From contig NZ_BNAY01000003.1 of the NCBI RefSeq assembly GCF_014654365.1, positions 1-64,000 of the forward strand: DNA of 64,000 nt. Reading direction: 5' to 3'. The notes beneath the pieces are model-generated. The model saw only the letters and a program-made list of their open reading frames with translations, was not told the origin of the DNA and did no database searches. The DNA comes from Amycolatopsis oliviviridis. Lineage in GTDB: Bacteria; Actinomycetota; Actinomycetes; Mycobacteriales; Pseudonocardiaceae. The translations under genes and the position numbers were made by a program. This document shows positions 17,537 through 27,275 of the stretch, one piece after another (positions within the stretch are counted from its first letter, which is position 1; each line of letters opens with the position of its first letter).

Positions 17537-17552
17537 TCATCGAAACCTCATG
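17537..17552 (-). promoter_or_regulatory. Putative two-component operator, copy B
   Basis: On the minus strand it reads CATGAGGTTTCGATGA, differing from copy A (4624) at one base, and the flanking GAA and CAC are also conserved. It lies about 42 bp upstream of the eccE start. Confidence 0.55.
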
Positions 17553-17593
17553 TTCGCCGGACACGCTGGGGCGGACACGGAGGAGGCAGGACG

Positions 17594-18907
17594 ATGACCG
17601 AGTTCGGCGCGGCCAGGACCGGCGGGCAGTACCCAGCGCCGCCCCCGCCGCTTCCCCGGGCGGCACCGGCCGTAGCGCGGCCCGCGGCCATGCCCGACCC
17701 TTTCGCCTACGCCGCGCCGGAGGCCCGGGCGGCCGCGCGTGAAGCCGCGCTGAACGCGCTGAACGCCGCTCGTCAGGCCGGACCCCAGCCGCGGTGGCAG
17801 GCGCAGGCACCTGTCCCCGCACCGGTTCAAGGGACGCCGCCGCATCCCGTGGCGCCCGTCCAGGCACGGCGCACCGGCCGGTTCGGTGGGATCGCGGTGC
17901 CGCAGATCCTCTGCTGGCAGCTCGTCCTCGTCGCGCTCGTCCTGGTGGCGGGGCGGCCCTGGCCGCTGGTGGCGGCGGTGATCACCGCCGCCGTGGTGGT
18001 CGTCGCGCTGACGGCCGTGCGGTTTCGCGGTCGCTGGCTCTACGCGTGGCTCGGTTCGGCGTCGGGATATCTGGTGCGCGACCGCGACCGGGATCTCCGG
18101 AACGCGGGCGAGGCGGGCCACGCGCTGTTGCGCTTGCTGTCGCCGGAAGCGGAGGGGACCACCGGCGAGATCGGCGGCGAGACGGTGTTCATGGTCAGCC
18201 GGATCGACGGGATCACCGCTGTGCTGCAACCGAAATCGGCCGTACGCGAGCAGCCGATGCCGTCGCCGCTGACGGTGCTGCCGCCTTCACGGGAACAGGA
18301 CCTGGACGTCGCCGCACAGGTCATCCACCACGTCGGCGCGGACCGCTCGCGGCCGCCACGGGGCTGGGTCGCGCTGCAGGCGCTGCGCACGGTCGACGTC
18401 CACCGCGACGCCGATGTGCGGCAGGCACTCGGGAACACGGTCCGGCGTGTGCGGCGGCGGCTCCGTCGCGACGGGCTGCCGGTGCGGGCGCTCGCCGAGA
18501 ACGAGGTCCTCGGCACGCTCGCCTCGCTGGCGCACGTCACGGCGGGCAGGGCGCACATCCGGGAGGACTGGCGGTTCTGGCACAGCGGCCCGATCTGCCA
18601 GGCGACCTTTCGGCTCGACGGCTGGGACACGCTGTCACCGGCGGTCGCGGCGGAGCTGCCGCGCCGTCTGCTCGCCGCCGCTCCTCGGGCCGCGGTGACC
18701 CTCGCCGTGACCGCGCGCCGGAGCGCGGGAGAGCCCGAAGCCCGGGTGAGCGCGGCGATCCGGGTCGCCGCCGCGGGCGCTCACGCGGTGGACCACGCCG
18801 TGCGGGACCTGGAACTCGCCGCCCGCCGGGGCGGGCTCACCCTGGACCGGCTCGACGGCAGGCACGCCAAGGGAGTGGCCGCCACACTGCCGATCGGGAT
18901 CAGTTGA
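17594..18907 (+). CDS. eccE: Type VII secretion protein EccE
   Basis: A 437-aa core component of the ESX complex. A Pro/Ala-rich N-terminal tail (1-95) precedes two adjacent transmembrane helices at about 112-150, then a cytosolic EccE domain (about 160-435). The ATG at 17594 follows AGGAGG at 7 nt. Mycobacterial EccE lacks the long Pro-rich tail, which could be an interaction region. The 3' end overlaps the convergent tspO gene by 8 nt. Confidence 0.88.
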   Translation: MTEFGAARTGGQYPAPPPPLPRAAPAVARPAAMPDPFAYAAPEARAAAREAALNALNAARQAGPQPRWQAQAPVPAPVQGTPPHPVAPVQARRTGRFGGIAVPQILCWQLVLVALVLVAGRPWPLVAAVITAAVVVVALTAVRFRGRWLYAWLGSASGYLVRDRDRDLRNAGEAGHALLRLLSPEAEGTTGEIGGETVFMVSRIDGITAVLQPKSAVREQPMPSPLTVLPPSREQDLDVAAQVIHHVGADRSRPPRGWVALQALRTVDVHRDADVRQALGNTVRRVRRRLRRDGLPVRALAENEVLGTLASLAHVTAGRAHIREDWRFWHSGPICQATFRLDGWDTLSPAVAAELPRRLLAAAPRAAVTLAVTARRSAGEPEARVSAAIRVAAAGAHAVDHAVRDLELAARRGGLTLDRLDGRHAKGVAATLPIGIS

Positions 18908-19376
18908 GCACGACGATCGCGACGGTGAGCGCGGTGGCGTACAACGACCAAGCGAGATACGGCAGGAGCAAGGCGGCCGAAACCCGGGAAGACCGGCGGA
19001 AGTACAGCGCGGTGACGACGACGGCGATGTCGAGCAGGACGATGTCGGCCAAGGCGAGCTCGTAGGCGCCGGCCGCGAAGAACAACGGCGTCCAAGCGGC
19101 GTTCAGCACCAATTGCGCCACGTACCAGGCCAGCGCACGGCGTTCGCCACCGGATTTCCAGTACAACCAGCCGGAGAAAGCGATCCCGATGTACAGCACC
19201 GTCCACACCGGACCGAACAGCCAGGCAGGTGGCGCGAACGGCGGAAGCACGAGTCCGGAGTAGACGGAGCGGGCGTCGGCCGCGGCGAGTCCGCCCACGA
19301 CCGCGACGACCGCGACCGCGGCCAGGAACGGGAGGAACGCGAGTGGCGCACGGAGTCGTCCTGGGATCGTGGTCAT
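18900..19376 (-). CDS. tspO: TspO/MBR family membrane protein
   Basis: A 158-aa protein with five hydrophobic helices and the family signature of Trp/Pro-rich segments (LPPFAPPAWLFGPVWTVLY and NAAWTPLFF). TspO proteins bind tetrapyrroles and cholesterol-like ligands in the membrane; the bacterial roles are in stress and porphyrin handling. It is monocistronic, minus strand, and overlaps the eccE 3' end by 8 nt. Length is typical (about 155-165). Confidence 0.93.
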   Translation of the reverse strand: MTTIPGRLRAPLAFLPFLAAVAVVAVVGGLAAADARSVYSGLVLPPFAPPAWLFGPVWTVLYIGIAFSGWLYWKSGGERRALAWYVAQLVLNAAWTPLFFAAGAYELALADIVLLDIAVVVTALYFRRSSRVSAALLLPYLAWSLYATALTVAIVVLN

Positions 19377-19462
19377 CTTCCGAGGGTAAGGCCGCGCCCG
19401 GGCTCCCGCGCGTTCAAAAGCCGTCGCGGCCGTCCAGGAACGCCCCTAAGATCGTTCGCGCG

Positions 19463-20224
19463 ATGAACGACGAGACTTTCCTTGCCCACGTGGCCGACAA
19501 CCTGGCCGCGCTGCCCGCCGTGCACGCCGTCACCCTCGGCGGATCACGCGCCCAGAACACCCATGGTCCCGGCAGCGACTGGGATTTCGCCGTCTACTAC
19601 CGCGGCGGCTTCGATCCGGCGGAACTGCGTGCCGTCGGCTGGGACGGCGAGGTCTCCGACCTCGGCGCCTGGGGCGGCGGCGTGTTCAACGGCGGTGCCT
19701 GGCTCACGATCGACGGCAAGCAGGTCGACGTCCACTACCGCGATCTCGACGCCGTCGAACACCACCTCGCCGAGGCGCGGGAAGGCCGGTTCCACTGGGA
19801 GCCGTTGATGTTCCACCTCGCGGGTGTCCCGAGCTACCTGCCGGTCGCCGAGCTCGCCGTCAACCGGGTGCTGCGCGGCGATCTGCCGCGACCGGAGTAC
19901 CCGGAAGCCTTGCGGGAAACGGCTCCGCCGATGTGGCGGGGCCGCGCGGAGCTGACCTTGCGGTACACCCGTGGCGCCTTCGTCCCGCACGGGCAGGCCA
20001 CGGAGGTCGCGGGGGCGCTGGCCACCGCCGCCATGGAGACCGCGCACGCGGTACTGGCGGCGCGCGGCGAGTGGGTCACCAACGAGAAGCGGCTGCTGCG
20101 GCGGGCGGGCTTGCGCGAGGTCGACGCGATCGTCTCCGGTCTGGGGGCGGATCCCGACGTCCTCGCCAGGGCGGTGGACAAGGCGGAGGCGCTGTTCCAG
20201 GCGGCGGATTTCGCCACTAAGTAG
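19463..20224 (+). CDS. Nucleotidyltransferase-fold protein
   Basis: A 253-aa protein with an N-terminal Pol-beta-type nucleotidyltransferase motif: GGSRAQNTHGPGSDWDFAVYY (G-S, then D-x-D at about 38-40) and a later Asp in the KQVDVHY strand (about 90-94). The metal-binding acidic triad therefore appears intact. The C-terminal half is helical and may be a substrate domain, as in aminoglycoside nucleotidyltransferase-like proteins. The ATG at 19463 follows a TAAGAT -10-like element closely, so the mRNA may be leaderless. The substrate is unknown. Confidence 0.8.
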   Translation: MNDETFLAHVADNLAALPAVHAVTLGGSRAQNTHGPGSDWDFAVYYRGGFDPAELRAVGWDGEVSDLGAWGGGVFNGGAWLTIDGKQVDVHYRDLDAVEHHLAEAREGRFHWEPLMFHLAGVPSYLPVAELAVNRVLRGDLPRPEYPEALRETAPPMWRGRAELTLRYTRGAFVPHGQATEVAGALATAAMETAHAVLAARGEWVTNEKRLLRRAGLREVDAIVSGLGADPDVLARAVDKAEALFQAADFATK

Positions 20225-20252
20225 CCAAAATCGCCCGATGGGATTGTCGGAG

Positions 20253-20281
20253 TTGAGGTAGCGGGCCGACCGGGTTCTAGT
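20253..20281 (+). promoter_or_regulatory. Promoter of the split-barrel gene
   Basis: TTGAGG, a 17-bp spacer, then TCTAGT. The ATG of the next gene lies 7 nt after the -10 element, consistent with a leaderless transcript. Confidence 0.6.
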
Positions 20282-20288
20282 TTCCGCC

Positions 20289-20720
20289 ATGTCCACGACC
20301 GATGTCTCCGCCCTCGCGCGGACCACACTGGCCGCCCACCAGTCGCTGTACCTCGCCACCTCCGGCGAGTCCGGCCCCTGGGTGAACGGCGTCTTCTTCG
20401 CCGAGTCCGACCTCTTCACCCTCGTTCTCGTATTGGAGCGACGAGGCCGCACGCTCGCCGCGCTCCGGCGCAACCCGGTGGCCTCGGTCATCGTCTCCAC
20501 CGGCTCGCCCGCCGACCCGTTCCTCCAGGCGATGGTCCGCGCCGAGATCCTGGACGGCGAGCGGGCCCAGGCCGCCCGCGACCTGCTCGTGGCGAAGGTG
20601 CCGTACGTGACGCCGTTCCTGGACACGCCCATCGAGACCGTCCAGCTGGCCGTGGACTCCTGGCGCGTCACCGACATCCCCAACGGGCTGCTGCCCGGCA
20701 AGGAGCTGGCGGCCGTCTGA
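20289..20720 (+). CDS. Pyridoxamine 5'-phosphate oxidase-like (FMN split barrel) protein
   Basis: A 143-aa protein of the flavin-binding split-barrel type: strands LYLATSG, GPWVNGVFFAES, and RNPVASVIVSTG with an RR/R-rich segment between them. Members reduce or oxidise small molecules with FMN or F420, or bind haem; the substrate cannot be read from the sequence. A good promoter ends 7 nt before the ATG, so translation is probably leaderless. Independent gene. Confidence 0.75.
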   Translation: MSTTDVSALARTTLAAHQSLYLATSGESGPWVNGVFFAESDLFTLVLVLERRGRTLAALRRNPVASVIVSTGSPADPFLQAMVRAEILDGERAQAARDLLVAKVPYVTPFLDTPIETVQLAVDSWRVTDIPNGLLPGKELAAV

Positions 20721-20806
20721 CCCGTTGTGGCGCGGGTCACGGAATGGCGGACGATCTTCGGCGGCTACAGAGAGATAAGACCCGTTCCGTACCCCTAGGG
20801 AGTGAC

Positions 20807-20932
20807 ATGTCCGCCACCGCCACGCCGGAAGAGACCACGCTGGCCGTCCCCGCGCTCGACGACTTCGACTTCCCGCTCACCGACGGTGCAGCCTGCCGCA
20901 TCGACGACCCGGACTGCGAAGCCTGCCAGTAA
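20807..20932 (+). CDS. 41-aa Cys-containing small peptide
   Basis: A 41-aa peptide starting MSATATPEETTLAVPALDD and ending in a 13-residue segment with three cysteines and the end DCEACQ. An acidic leader-like N-terminal part and a Cys-rich short C-terminus give it a RiPP-precursor-like look, but no maturation enzyme is nearby. AGGGAG lies 5 nt before the ATG at 20807, and a perfect terminator starts 5 nt after the stop, which supports a genuine transcribed gene. In-frame extension to an ATG at 20744 is possible but has no ribosome binding site. I do not recognise the family. Confidence 0.65.
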   Translation: MSATATPEETTLAVPALDDFDFPLTDGAACRIDDPDCEACQ

Positions 20933-20936
20933 AGCT

Positions 20937-20980
20937 GTGGTGAGTGGCGATCCGCCGGAACCCGGACCGCCACTCACCAC
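20937..20980. terminator. Hairpin terminator after the 41-aa peptide gene
   Basis: GTGGTGAGTGGCG (20937-20949) pairs perfectly with CGCCACTCACCAC (20968-20980). It lies between convergent genes and can serve both strands. Confidence 0.8.
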
Positions 20981-20981
20981 C

Positions 20982-21185
20982 TCAGTCCGTACCGCGCCCG
21001 GTCTCGCGCTGAAGCTGTTCGATCTTTTCGGACGCTTCCGCCTTGGTCAGCTCCCTTGGCGGCTCTTCGCCCGCCTCTTGCGCGAGCGTCCGCAGGTACG
21101 ACCGTTGCGGTCCGGTCATCGGCTCGTCGCCGGTGGTCCATTCCTCCGGGTCCTTCTCGGGGTTGGGCTGGGGGCTGTCCACCAC
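20982..21185 (-). CDS. DUF3072 domain protein
   Basis: A 67-aa hydrophilic protein. The segment MTGPQRSYLRTLAQEAGEE followed by LTKAEASEKIEQLQ is the DUF3072 signature. No function is known for the family; the pattern resembles a short helical DNA- or protein-binding module (SAP-like, inferred). The start is GTG at 21185 with AAAGGA upstream. It probably forms an operon with the small gene 21202-21390 upstream. Confidence 0.85.
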   Translation of the reverse strand: MVDSPQPNPEKDPEEWTTGDEPMTGPQRSYLRTLAQEAGEEPPRELTKAEASEKIEQLQRETGRGTD

Positions 21186-21201
21186 GACGTGGTCCTTTCT
21201 C

Positions 21202-21390
21202 TCAATTCACTCGCCCGTCGACGGCCGCCACGACGAGCGCGGCGCACCGTTCGACCGTGAGACCCCGCTCCCGCGCCATCGTGTCGAGGGCGGCACGCGC
21301 GGCCTGCCCGTCCAGTCCTTGCGCGGCGAGCACCTTCATCGCCAAGCCGAAAACATCACTTGAGGGCGGGGAATCGGTCCTGACGCGCAT
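21202..21390 (-). CDS. Small ANTAR-like helical protein (62 aa)
   Basis: A 62-aa protein. Residues about 12-60 (DVFGLAMKVLAAQGLDGQAARAALDTMARERGLTVERC region) resemble the three-helix ANTAR RNA-binding fold without any sensor domain. I chose the ATG at 21390 because GGAGG precedes it; a GTG 18 nt upstream is also in frame. It lies 16 nt before the DUF3072 gene. The ANTAR assignment is tentative. Confidence 0.55.
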   Translation of the reverse strand: MRVRTDSPPSSDVFGLAMKVLAAQGLDGQAARAALDTMARERGLTVERCAALVVAAVDGRVN

Positions 21391-21503
21391 CGGAAGCCTC
21401 CGGCTCACTCGGCGGACTGGCGAACGGCTCCTGATACCCGTTCCGCGGTGTGCTCACACCACCTGTTCGGTGTGAGCACGGCCTCGCCGGGTACCCGGCG
21501 GGA

Positions 21504-22253
21504 ATGCGACCTGAACTCCATCTCGGCCTGCTGTACCCGACGCGGGACTGCGGCGAGGACGATTTCCTCGCGCTGGCGGGAAAACTCGATCCCGGCCTCG
21601 TTGTGGACTTCGCCTACGTCCCCTGGGGCGAGAAGGTCGGCAGGCTCGACGACCTCGACCAGGCCGGGAAGCACGAAGCCGTCCGGGAACTCGGAGAACC
21701 GGACCGGCTTTCGGCCGCCGCGCGGTTCGGCACGCGGCCGGACGTCGTCAGCTGGGCCTGCTCCAGCTGCAGCTTCACTCGCGGGCTCGGCGGCGCGCGC
21801 GAACAAGCCCGCGTGCTCGAAGATCGCCTCGGTGTCCCCGCGAGCAGTACGTCCCTGGCCTTCCTCACCGCACTCGCCCACTTGGACGTCCGCCGGGTCG
21901 CGCTCGCTTCGGTCTATCACCGCGACACGACCGCGACTTTCGCGGATTTCCTCGCCGAGGCGGGTGTCACCACCGTTCACTCGGTTTCGGCCGACGCGCC
22001 CTCGGACCGGGCACTCGCCGCCTGGGACGGTCACCGCATCACCGCGCTCGCGACCGCCGCCGACCACGCCGACGCGGACGCGCTGCTGATCCCGGAAACC
22101 GCCCTGCACACGACACCGCTGGTCGAAGACCTCGAAGCCGCTCTTGGCAAGCCCGTCCTGACGGCCACGGCGGTCACCCTGTGGGACGCCTCCCGCGCGC
22201 TGGGCACACCACCGGTCCGGCCTGGTTCGGGCGAGCTGTTCGCTATGCGTTGA
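21504..22253 (+). CDS. Maleate isomerase / arylmalonate decarboxylase-like protein
   Basis: A 249-aa protein of the Asp/Glu racemase superfamily. The N-terminus LHLGLLYPTRDCGEDDF and the segment DVVSWACSSCSFTRGLGG, with the catalytic Cys, fit the maleate cis-trans isomerase branch; the second catalytic position near DADALLIPETALHTTPLVEDLE is Thr rather than the usual Cys. Members isomerise or decarboxylate small diacids; the substrate is unknown. The ATG at 21504 is preceded by GGCGGG. The 3' end overlaps the convergent sigma factor gene by 11 nt. Confidence 0.75.
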   Translation: MRPELHLGLLYPTRDCGEDDFLALAGKLDPGLVVDFAYVPWGEKVGRLDDLDQAGKHEAVRELGEPDRLSAAARFGTRPDVVSWACSSCSFTRGLGGAREQARVLEDRLGVPASSTSLAFLTALAHLDVRRVALASVYHRDTTATFADFLAEAGVTTVHSVSADAPSDRALAAWDGHRITALATAADHADADALLIPETALHTTPLVEDLEAALGKPVLTATAVTLWDASRALGTPPVRPGSGELFAMR

Positions 22254-23022
22254 GCCTGCCCCGCAGGTCCTGCAGGATCTTCGTGAGCAGACGCGAGACG
22301 TGCATCTGGGAAATCCCCAGGCGCGCCGCGATCTGGGACTGGGTCAGGCCGTCGAAGAACCGCATCACGATGATCGCCCGGTCCCGTTCCGGCAGCCGCT
22401 CCAGCAGCGGGACCACGGTGTGACGGTCTTCGATGTGCTCGAACCGGGAATCCAGCTCCCCCACCACGTCGGACAGCGGAAGCGAGCCCTCGTTGACCGG
22501 CTTGTCCAGCGACGACGTCTGGTAGCTGTTCGCGGCGAGCAGGCCTTCGCGGACCGTCTCGACGTCCACGTCCAGATGCCCGGCGAGTTCGGTCGGGGTC
22601 GGCGCGCGGCCGAGGAGCTGGGTCAGTTCCGTGGTCGCCCGGGAGAGCCGGGTGCGCAGCTCCTGCATCCCGCGCGGGACGTGCACCGCCCAGCCGGCGT
22701 CGCGGAAGTAGCGCCGTACCTCGCCCATGACCGTGGGCACCGCGTACGCCAGGAAATCGCCGCCCTGTCCGGGATCGAAGCGGTCCACCGCCTTCAGCAG
22801 CCCGACCCTGGCCACCTGGATCAGGTCCTCCCGCGGCTGGCCGCGCCCGCTGAACCGGACGGCGATGTGCTCCGCGATCGGCAAGAGCTCCAGGATCAGG
22901 TGTTCGCGCAGCCGCCGATGCTCCGGATGGCCGACGGGAAGGGCGGCCATCTCTTCGAACAGGGGACGGCAGTGCGAGTAGTCGCCACTCCGCCGCTTTT
23001 CTTTTAGGGACAGCGCGTTCAT
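22243..23022 (-). CDS. RNA polymerase sigma factor, SigB/SigF/SigG type
   Basis: A 259-aa group 3 sigma factor. Region 2 (DLIQVARVGLLKAVDRFDPGQGGDFLAYAVPTVMGEVRRYFRD), region 3 (PRGMQELRTRLSRAT, GRAPTPTELAGHL) and region 4 (ERLPERDRAIIVMRFFDGLTQSQIAARLGISQMHVSRLL) are complete. This family directs general stress or differentiation genes in actinobacteria and is usually governed by anti-sigma factors, none of which is adjacent. Starts are ambiguous: ATG at 23022 (used here), or GTG at 23040 next to GGCGGA. Confidence 0.92.
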   Translation of the reverse strand: MNALSLKEKRRSGDYSHCRPLFEEMAALPVGHPEHRRLREHLILELLPIAEHIAVRFSGRGQPREDLIQVARVGLLKAVDRFDPGQGGDFLAYAVPTVMGEVRRYFRDAGWAVHVPRGMQELRTRLSRATTELTQLLGRAPTPTELAGHLDVDVETVREGLLAANSYQTSSLDKPVNEGSLPLSDVVGELDSRFEHIEDRHTVVPLLERLPERDRAIIVMRFFDGLTQSQIAARLGISQMHVSRLLTKILQDLRGRLNA

Positions 23023-23138
23023 CGAGGTGTATCCCGTCACTCCGCCTGGGGGGCCCTGTTCCCGTCTTCTACATCCGCAGTACCCGGGCGCGGGGCCGGG
23101 CAAACCTCGAAGGCGGCTGAACCGGTTATCCTCGCCCC

Positions 23139-23516
23139 ATGGCCTGCCGTATCACCGAACTCGTCCTCGACTGCGCCGACCCGGTCCGGATGGCGGACTT
23201 CTGGTGCGAGGTACTCGGCTACGTCGAGATCGGCAAAGAGGGCGACGACATCGAGATCGGCCCGCCGGGGACGGGCTTCGGCGGCCCGCAACCCACCCTG
23301 ATCCTGAGCCGCAGCGACGACCCGAAACCCGGCAAGCTCCCGCTCCACCTCGACGTGAACCCCACCGACCGCGATCAGGACGCGGAGCTGGAGCGGCTGC
23401 TCGCCGCCGGAGCGCGGCCCGCCGACGTCGGCCAGACGGGCGAAGAGTCGTGGCAGGTGCTCGCGGACCCGGAGGGCAACGTGTTCTGCCTGCTCCGGGC
23501 CCGCGTCACCGCCTGA
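23139..23516 (+). CDS. VOC family (glyoxalase-like) protein
   Basis: A 125-aa protein with two beta-alpha-beta-beta-beta modules: ITELVLDCADPVRMADFWCEVLGY and LPLHLDVNPTDRDQDAELERLLAAGA...WQVLADPEGNVFCLL. The usual metal ligands are incomplete, as in many VOC proteins of unknown substrate. A TTATCC box lies just upstream of the ATG, suggesting a leaderless transcript. Confidence 0.85.
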   Translation: MACRITELVLDCADPVRMADFWCEVLGYVEIGKEGDDIEIGPPGTGFGGPQPTLILSRSDDPKPGKLPLHLDVNPTDRDQDAELERLLAAGARPADVGQTGEESWQVLADPEGNVFCLLRARVTA

Positions 23517-23557
23517 GAACCGTCCACAAAGGACCCTGATTGGGGATCGGTGTCACG

Positions 23558-23563
23558 GGGTAT
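23558..23563 (+). promoter_or_regulatory. Possible SigB/F-type -10 element (GGGTAT)
   Basis: GGGTAT lies 39 bp upstream of the GAF-ANTAR gene, matching the -10 recognised by the SigB/SigF family encoded at 22243-23022. A clear -35 (GTTT) is not visible at the right distance; GATTGG is the nearest candidate. Confidence 0.35.
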
Positions 23564-23601
23564 CCGCCCGGGGACACGGAACCCTACTGAAATGGTCACT
23601 G

Positions 23602-24384
23602 ATGGCGGACGAACGACTGTGGCGGCGAGACAAGGCCGAATTCGGCGCGGGCGGTGACGCGTCCGCCGGCCCGCTGTCCGAGCAGTTCGTCGAGCTCACC
23701 CGCCTGTTGCTGGCCGCGTCGACCCCGGCCCAGGTCCTCGAACAGGTCATCGACGCCGCGTACCGGGTGGTGCCGGGCGCGGATCTGGTGTCGGTGACCC
23801 TCCGCTCTCCGGACGGGACCTTCCACACCCCCGTGTCGACCGGCGAGGTGGCGCTGGAGCTCGACGAGGTGCAGTACCGCGCCGGGAACGGCCCCTGCGT
23901 CGACGCGGCCGACAAGGGGAGCCCTGGTTACATCCGCAGCGAGGACCTGACGGCGGAGAAGAGGTGGCCGGACTTCTCCGAGGCCGCCGTGAGGCGCGGC
24001 TACACCGCGATCCTGTCCACCGTCCTGGTGCCCGACGCGAAACCACCGAGGCTGCCCGGGGCACTGAACATCTACAGCCGTCGCCCCGGCGCTCTCGACT
24101 CTTTGGCCCAGGACACCGCGCTGCTGCTGGCCACCCACGGCTCGCTCGCCCTGGCGGGCACGGCCGCCGTGAGCCGGGCGGAGCTGGAGGCGGGCCACCT
24201 CCGGCGCGCCGTCGAATCCCGCGACGTCATCGGCCAGGCGAAGGGCATCCTCATGCAACGACGCGGCCTGACCGCCGACGAAGCCTTCGACCTGCTGCGC
24301 CGCACGTCGCAGGACCTCAACGTCAAACTCGCCGAGCTCGCCCGCACGCTCGCCACCCGGCACACCGAACTCGACGTCCCCTGA
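23602..24384 (+). CDS. GAF-ANTAR transcription antitermination regulator
   Basis: A 260-aa protein. The GAF domain (about 28-175: VTLRSPDGTFHTPVSTGEVA, YRAGNGPCVDAA, VRRGYTAILSTVLV) is followed by an ANTAR RNA-binding domain (about 198-250: RDVIGQAKGILMQRRGLTADEAFDLLRRTSQDLNVKLAELA). ANTAR proteins bind paired hairpins in nascent mRNA and prevent termination. It is monocistronic and ends at a strong palindromic terminator. A possible SigB/F-type promoter lies upstream. Confidence 0.92.
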   Translation: MADERLWRRDKAEFGAGGDASAGPLSEQFVELTRLLLAASTPAQVLEQVIDAAYRVVPGADLVSVTLRSPDGTFHTPVSTGEVALELDEVQYRAGNGPCVDAADKGSPGYIRSEDLTAEKRWPDFSEAAVRRGYTAILSTVLVPDAKPPRLPGALNIYSRRPGALDSLAQDTALLLATHGSLALAGTAAVSRAELEAGHLRRAVESRDVIGQAKGILMQRRGLTADEAFDLLRRTSQDLNVKLAELARTLATRHTELDVP

Positions 24385-24441
24385 AGCGCGTGAAGGCCCC
24401 CTTCCCTCGGCTCAGCCGAGGGAAGGGGGCCTTCACGCGCT
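24385..24441. terminator. Perfect 27-bp palindromic terminator
   Basis: Arms 24385-24411 and 24415-24441 pair perfectly around a TCA loop; the arm core is GTGAAGGCCCCCTTCCCTCG. It starts directly after the stop of the GAF-ANTAR gene and lies 25 nt from the katG stop, so it probably terminates both convergent units. Confidence 0.88.
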
Positions 24442-24465
24442 ATCGCGTTCAGAGGACCAAATGCG

Positions 24466-26727
<2,262 letters not shown>

Positions 26728-27150
26728 TCACTGGACCGGTTCGGCCGCGCACTCGGGGCAGACACCCCAGTAGACGACCTCCGCCTCGTCGATCACGAAA
26801 CCGTGGTCGCTCCCGGCGGTGAGACAGGGGGCGTGACCGACCGCGCAGTCGACGTCCGCGATCGCGCCGCACGAACGGCACACGACGTGGTGATGGTTGT
26901 CCCCCACCCGGGTCTCGTAGCGGGCGAGCGCGCCGGCGGGCTGGATGCGCCGGATCAGGCCGGATTCGGTGAGCGCCCGCAGCACGTCGTAGACCGCCTG
27001 GTGCGAGACCGTGGGGAGCTCGGCCCGCACCAATGCGATCACCGTTTCGGTGTCGACGTGCGGATTGTCACGCAGCGCCGCGAGCACGGCCAGCCGGGGC
27101 CGCGTCACGCGCAACGAAACCGCCCGCAGCTGCGCCTCGAAGTCGGACAT
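26728..27150 (-). CDS. furA: Fur-family regulator FurA/CatR
   Basis: A 140-aa metal-dependent repressor. An N-terminal winged helix (RVTRPRLAVLAALRDNPH, TVSHQAVYDVLRALTESGLI) is followed by the dimerisation domain with the metal-site region GDNHHHVVCRSCG and the C-terminal CPEC. In actinobacteria FurA/CatR represses furA-katG and is released by peroxide. The promoter -10 lies 8 nt upstream of the start, so the mRNA is probably leaderless, starting at GTG 27153 or ATG 27150. Confidence 0.94.
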   Translation of the reverse strand: MSDFEAQLRAVSLRVTRPRLAVLAALRDNPHVDTETVIALVRAELPTVSHQAVYDVLRALTESGLIRRIQPAGALARYETRVGDNHHHVVCRSCGAIADVDCAVGHAPCLTAGSDHGFVIDEAEVVYWGVCPECAAEPVQ

Positions 27151-27158
27151 CACCGAAA

Positions 27159-27187
27159 ACGATAGGAGCGTGTCTGGACTCGGTCAA
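27159..27187 (-). promoter_or_regulatory. furA-katG promoter
   Basis: On the minus strand: TTGACC (27182-27187), a 17-bp spacer and TATCGT (27159-27164). The start codon follows within 6-9 nt, as in the leaderless furA promoters of other actinobacteria. The FurA operator probably overlaps this region. Confidence 0.8.
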
Positions 27188-27275
27188 ATCAAAGCGGGGA
27201 AACGAACCCCGCGTTTGAAAAAGATCAACCCCGGGTAATCGCCGACCGAGGCTCGACTTCGAGCGGGGTGAATTC

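Noticed and set aside
15842..17593. An N-terminal extension of about 580 codons for eccE
   Set aside because: It overlaps the Fn3 gene antisense; the real start at 17594 has AGGAGG and the divergent promoter region precedes it.
20807..20932. The 41-aa peptide as a lanthipeptide precursor of a known family
   Set aside because: No Ser/Thr-rich core, no known leader motif and no LanB/LanC/LanM-like gene nearby; left as unrecognised.
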